Below are positions 62,919 to 64,000 of a stretch of 64,000 bases of DNA, in pieces. The stretch's first letter is position 1. Every line of letters begins with the position of its first letter. The stretch spans positions 248,001 to 312,000 of the forward strand of contig CAZICV010000004.1 in the NCBI GenBank assembly GCA_964537925.1, read 5' to 3'. The notes beneath the pieces were generated by a model. It ran no database searches, had not been told where the DNA came from, and saw only the letters and a list, made by a program, of their open reading frames with translations. Made by a program: the position numbers and the translations under genes. Source of the stretch: SLDF01 sp964537925. Its GTDB lineage: Bacteria > Bacteroidota > Bacteroidia > Chitinophagales > Saprospiraceae.

Positions 62919-64000
62919 ATGAGAATCCTGCTGATCCTGCTTGTCTGCTGCAACCTGGCCCGGGCCGACATATCGCTGACCGGTCTGCTGAGCGACGGAG
63001 CCGTGCTCCAGCGAGGGCAGGATATCGTGATCCGGGGAAAAGCCTCCCCAGGGGAACGGGTCAGGCTGACTTTCAGGAATATCCGGCTCCATACAAAAGC
63101 CGACACAGGGGGAAACTGGCGATGTACGGTTCCACCACAGGAGGCCGGAGGACCCTATGAGATGATTCTGGAAGGGAAAAACAGGATCATCCTCAGGGAT
63201 ATCCTCATCGGCGATGTATGGCTCTGCTCCGGGCAGTCGAATATGGTGCTCAACATGGAACGGGTGAAGGAAAAATACGGGCACGAAATAGCGGAAGCTT
63301 ATCATCCGCAGATACGCAACTTCTTCATCAAACCGCAGCACAACCTGAATGGCCCTCAGGGTGATTTTGCCGAGCCGGGCAGATGGGTAGCCGCCAGCCC
63401 GGAAACCGTGCTGGAGTTTGGTGCAGTAGCCTATTTCTTTGCCCGGGAGATCTATGAGCAATACAAAGTCCCGATCGGCATCATCAATGCGAGTGTCGGA
63501 GGTACACCTATCCAGGCCTGGATGAGTCAAGATGCCTGCAAGGAGTTTGAAGATATCGCGGAGACCATCCAGCGCAATAAAGACAGCACATATATTGCCG
63601 CAAGGCTGGAAGAAAACCGCATCCGTACCACGGAGCGCGTCGTCCGGGATCAGGGCATGACCGAATCACCCAGGTGGTTTGATACGGGATACACCCCCCG
63701 GGGCTGGCACAGTATCCAGGTGCCAGGGTTCTGGGAAGACCAGGGATTGGGACAACTGGATGGTATCGTCTGGTACAGAAAAGAGATCTGGCTGGATGCG
63801 TCCATGTGTGACCGCGATGCCAATCTTTACCTGGGACGCATTGTAGACTCAGACCATGTCTACATCAACGGCGTGGAAGTCGGCCATATCACCTATCAGT
63901 ATCCGCCGCGGAGATACGTAGTGCAAAAAGGTATACTGCGGCCCGGTAAAAACATCATCACTGTCCGTATCCGGAACGACGAGGCCAAAGGTGGCTTCGT
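62919..64000 (+). CDS. Sialate O-acetylesterase-like (SGNH/CE) protein, 3' truncated by window end
   Basis: About 360 residues are visible. Signal peptide (ILLILLVCCNLARAD) followed by a small beta domain (LSDGAVLQRGQDIVIRGKASPGE), then the SGNH start WLCSGQSNMVLNME (catalytic Ser in GQSN) and GIINASVGGTPIQAWMS. From ~residue 270 a jelly-roll insert (LDGIVWYRKEIWL ... DSDHVYINGVEVGH) interrupts the SGNH domain, as in the family's long form; the catalytic Asp/His end lies beyond the edge. It probably deacetylates xylan oligomers, given that it ends this operon 49 bases after xylA. Confidence 0.85.
   Translation, partial: MRILLILLVCCNLARADISLTGLLSDGAVLQRGQDIVIRGKASPGERVRLTFRNIRLHTKADTGGNWRCTVPPQEAGGPYEMILEGKNRIILRDILIGDVWLCSGQSNMVLNMERVKEKYGHEIAEAYHPQIRNFFIKPQHNLNGPQGDFAEPGRWVAASPETVLEFGAVAYFFAREIYEQYKVPIGIINASVGGTPIQAWMSQDACKEFEDIAETIQRNKDSTYIAARLEENRIRTTERVVRDQGMTESPRWFDTGYTPRGWHSIQVPGFWEDQGLGQLDGIVWYRKEIWLDASMCDRDANLYLGRIVDSDHVYINGVEVGHITYQYPPRRYVVQKGILRPGKNIITVRIRNDEAKGGF

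Noticed and set aside
1..64000. Mobile elements, CRISPR arrays, tRNA or rRNA genes
   Set aside because: No transposase or integrase motifs, regularly spaced repeats, or tRNA/rRNA-like stretches were recognised in reading the window.

Overview
The window reads as a chromosomal segment of a GC-rich member of the Bacteroidota, most likely a Chitinophagia- or Saprospiria-type organism. The evidence is a SusC/SusD pair, type IX secretion C-terminal domains, an ECF sigma/beta-barrel pair, BshB1 (bacillithiol), LytS/LytTR regulators, TAnnTTTG-type -7 promoter elements and many SPII lipoproteins. I saw no tRNA, rRNA, CRISPR array, insertion sequence or phage gene. The placement below phylum is inference.

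Layout. 1-14.4 kb: truncated L-type lectin; BshB1 and a DinB-fold protein; a LytS/LytTR pair; a type IX-secreted intradiol-dioxygenase-like protein; a MacAB-like exporter (adaptor, ATPase, permease) facing an NtrB/NtrC-type pair; a type IX-secreted SGNH-like protein; and Ogt. 14.7-17.4 kb: an unfamiliar four-gene cluster (heme-binding-type barrel protein, 85-residue protein, exported barrel, four-helix membrane protein) ending in a terminator. 17.5-24 kb: a VOC protein, then on the minus strand an ECF sigma factor translationally coupled to a protein with both an inner-membrane helix and an outer-membrane barrel, a regulatory-domain lipoprotein, and an ArnT-like glycosyltransferase. 24-30.4 kb: a minus-strand operon of GbsR/MarR regulator, TolC, RND adaptor and RND pump, with a probable operator next to its promoter. 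30.5-39 kb: AraC regulator, VOC protein, NAD-epimerase, PEP carboxylase, small envelope proteins and an EF-G paralogue.

39.7-64 kb is a glucuronoxylan utilization locus built as two divergent operons. Leftward: SusC, SusD, GH10 with an inserted CBM, GH115 and a second GH10. Rightward: LacI regulator, GH67, a third GH10, GPH-type transporter, GH43, SDR oxidoreductase, mannonate dehydratase, xylulokinase, xylose isomerase and a sialate-esterase-like protein cut by the window edge. The inferred flow is: surface xylanases cut xylan, SusCD imports oligomers, GH115/GH67 remove (methyl)glucuronate, the transporter takes up short oligomers, GH43 releases pentose, XylA/XylB feed xylose to the pentose phosphate pathway, and the SDR plus UxuA carry fructuronate through mannonate to KDG. 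The 1.06-kb gap between the operons carries five related 14-bp LacI-type sites, one overlapping the -33 element of the SusC promoter.
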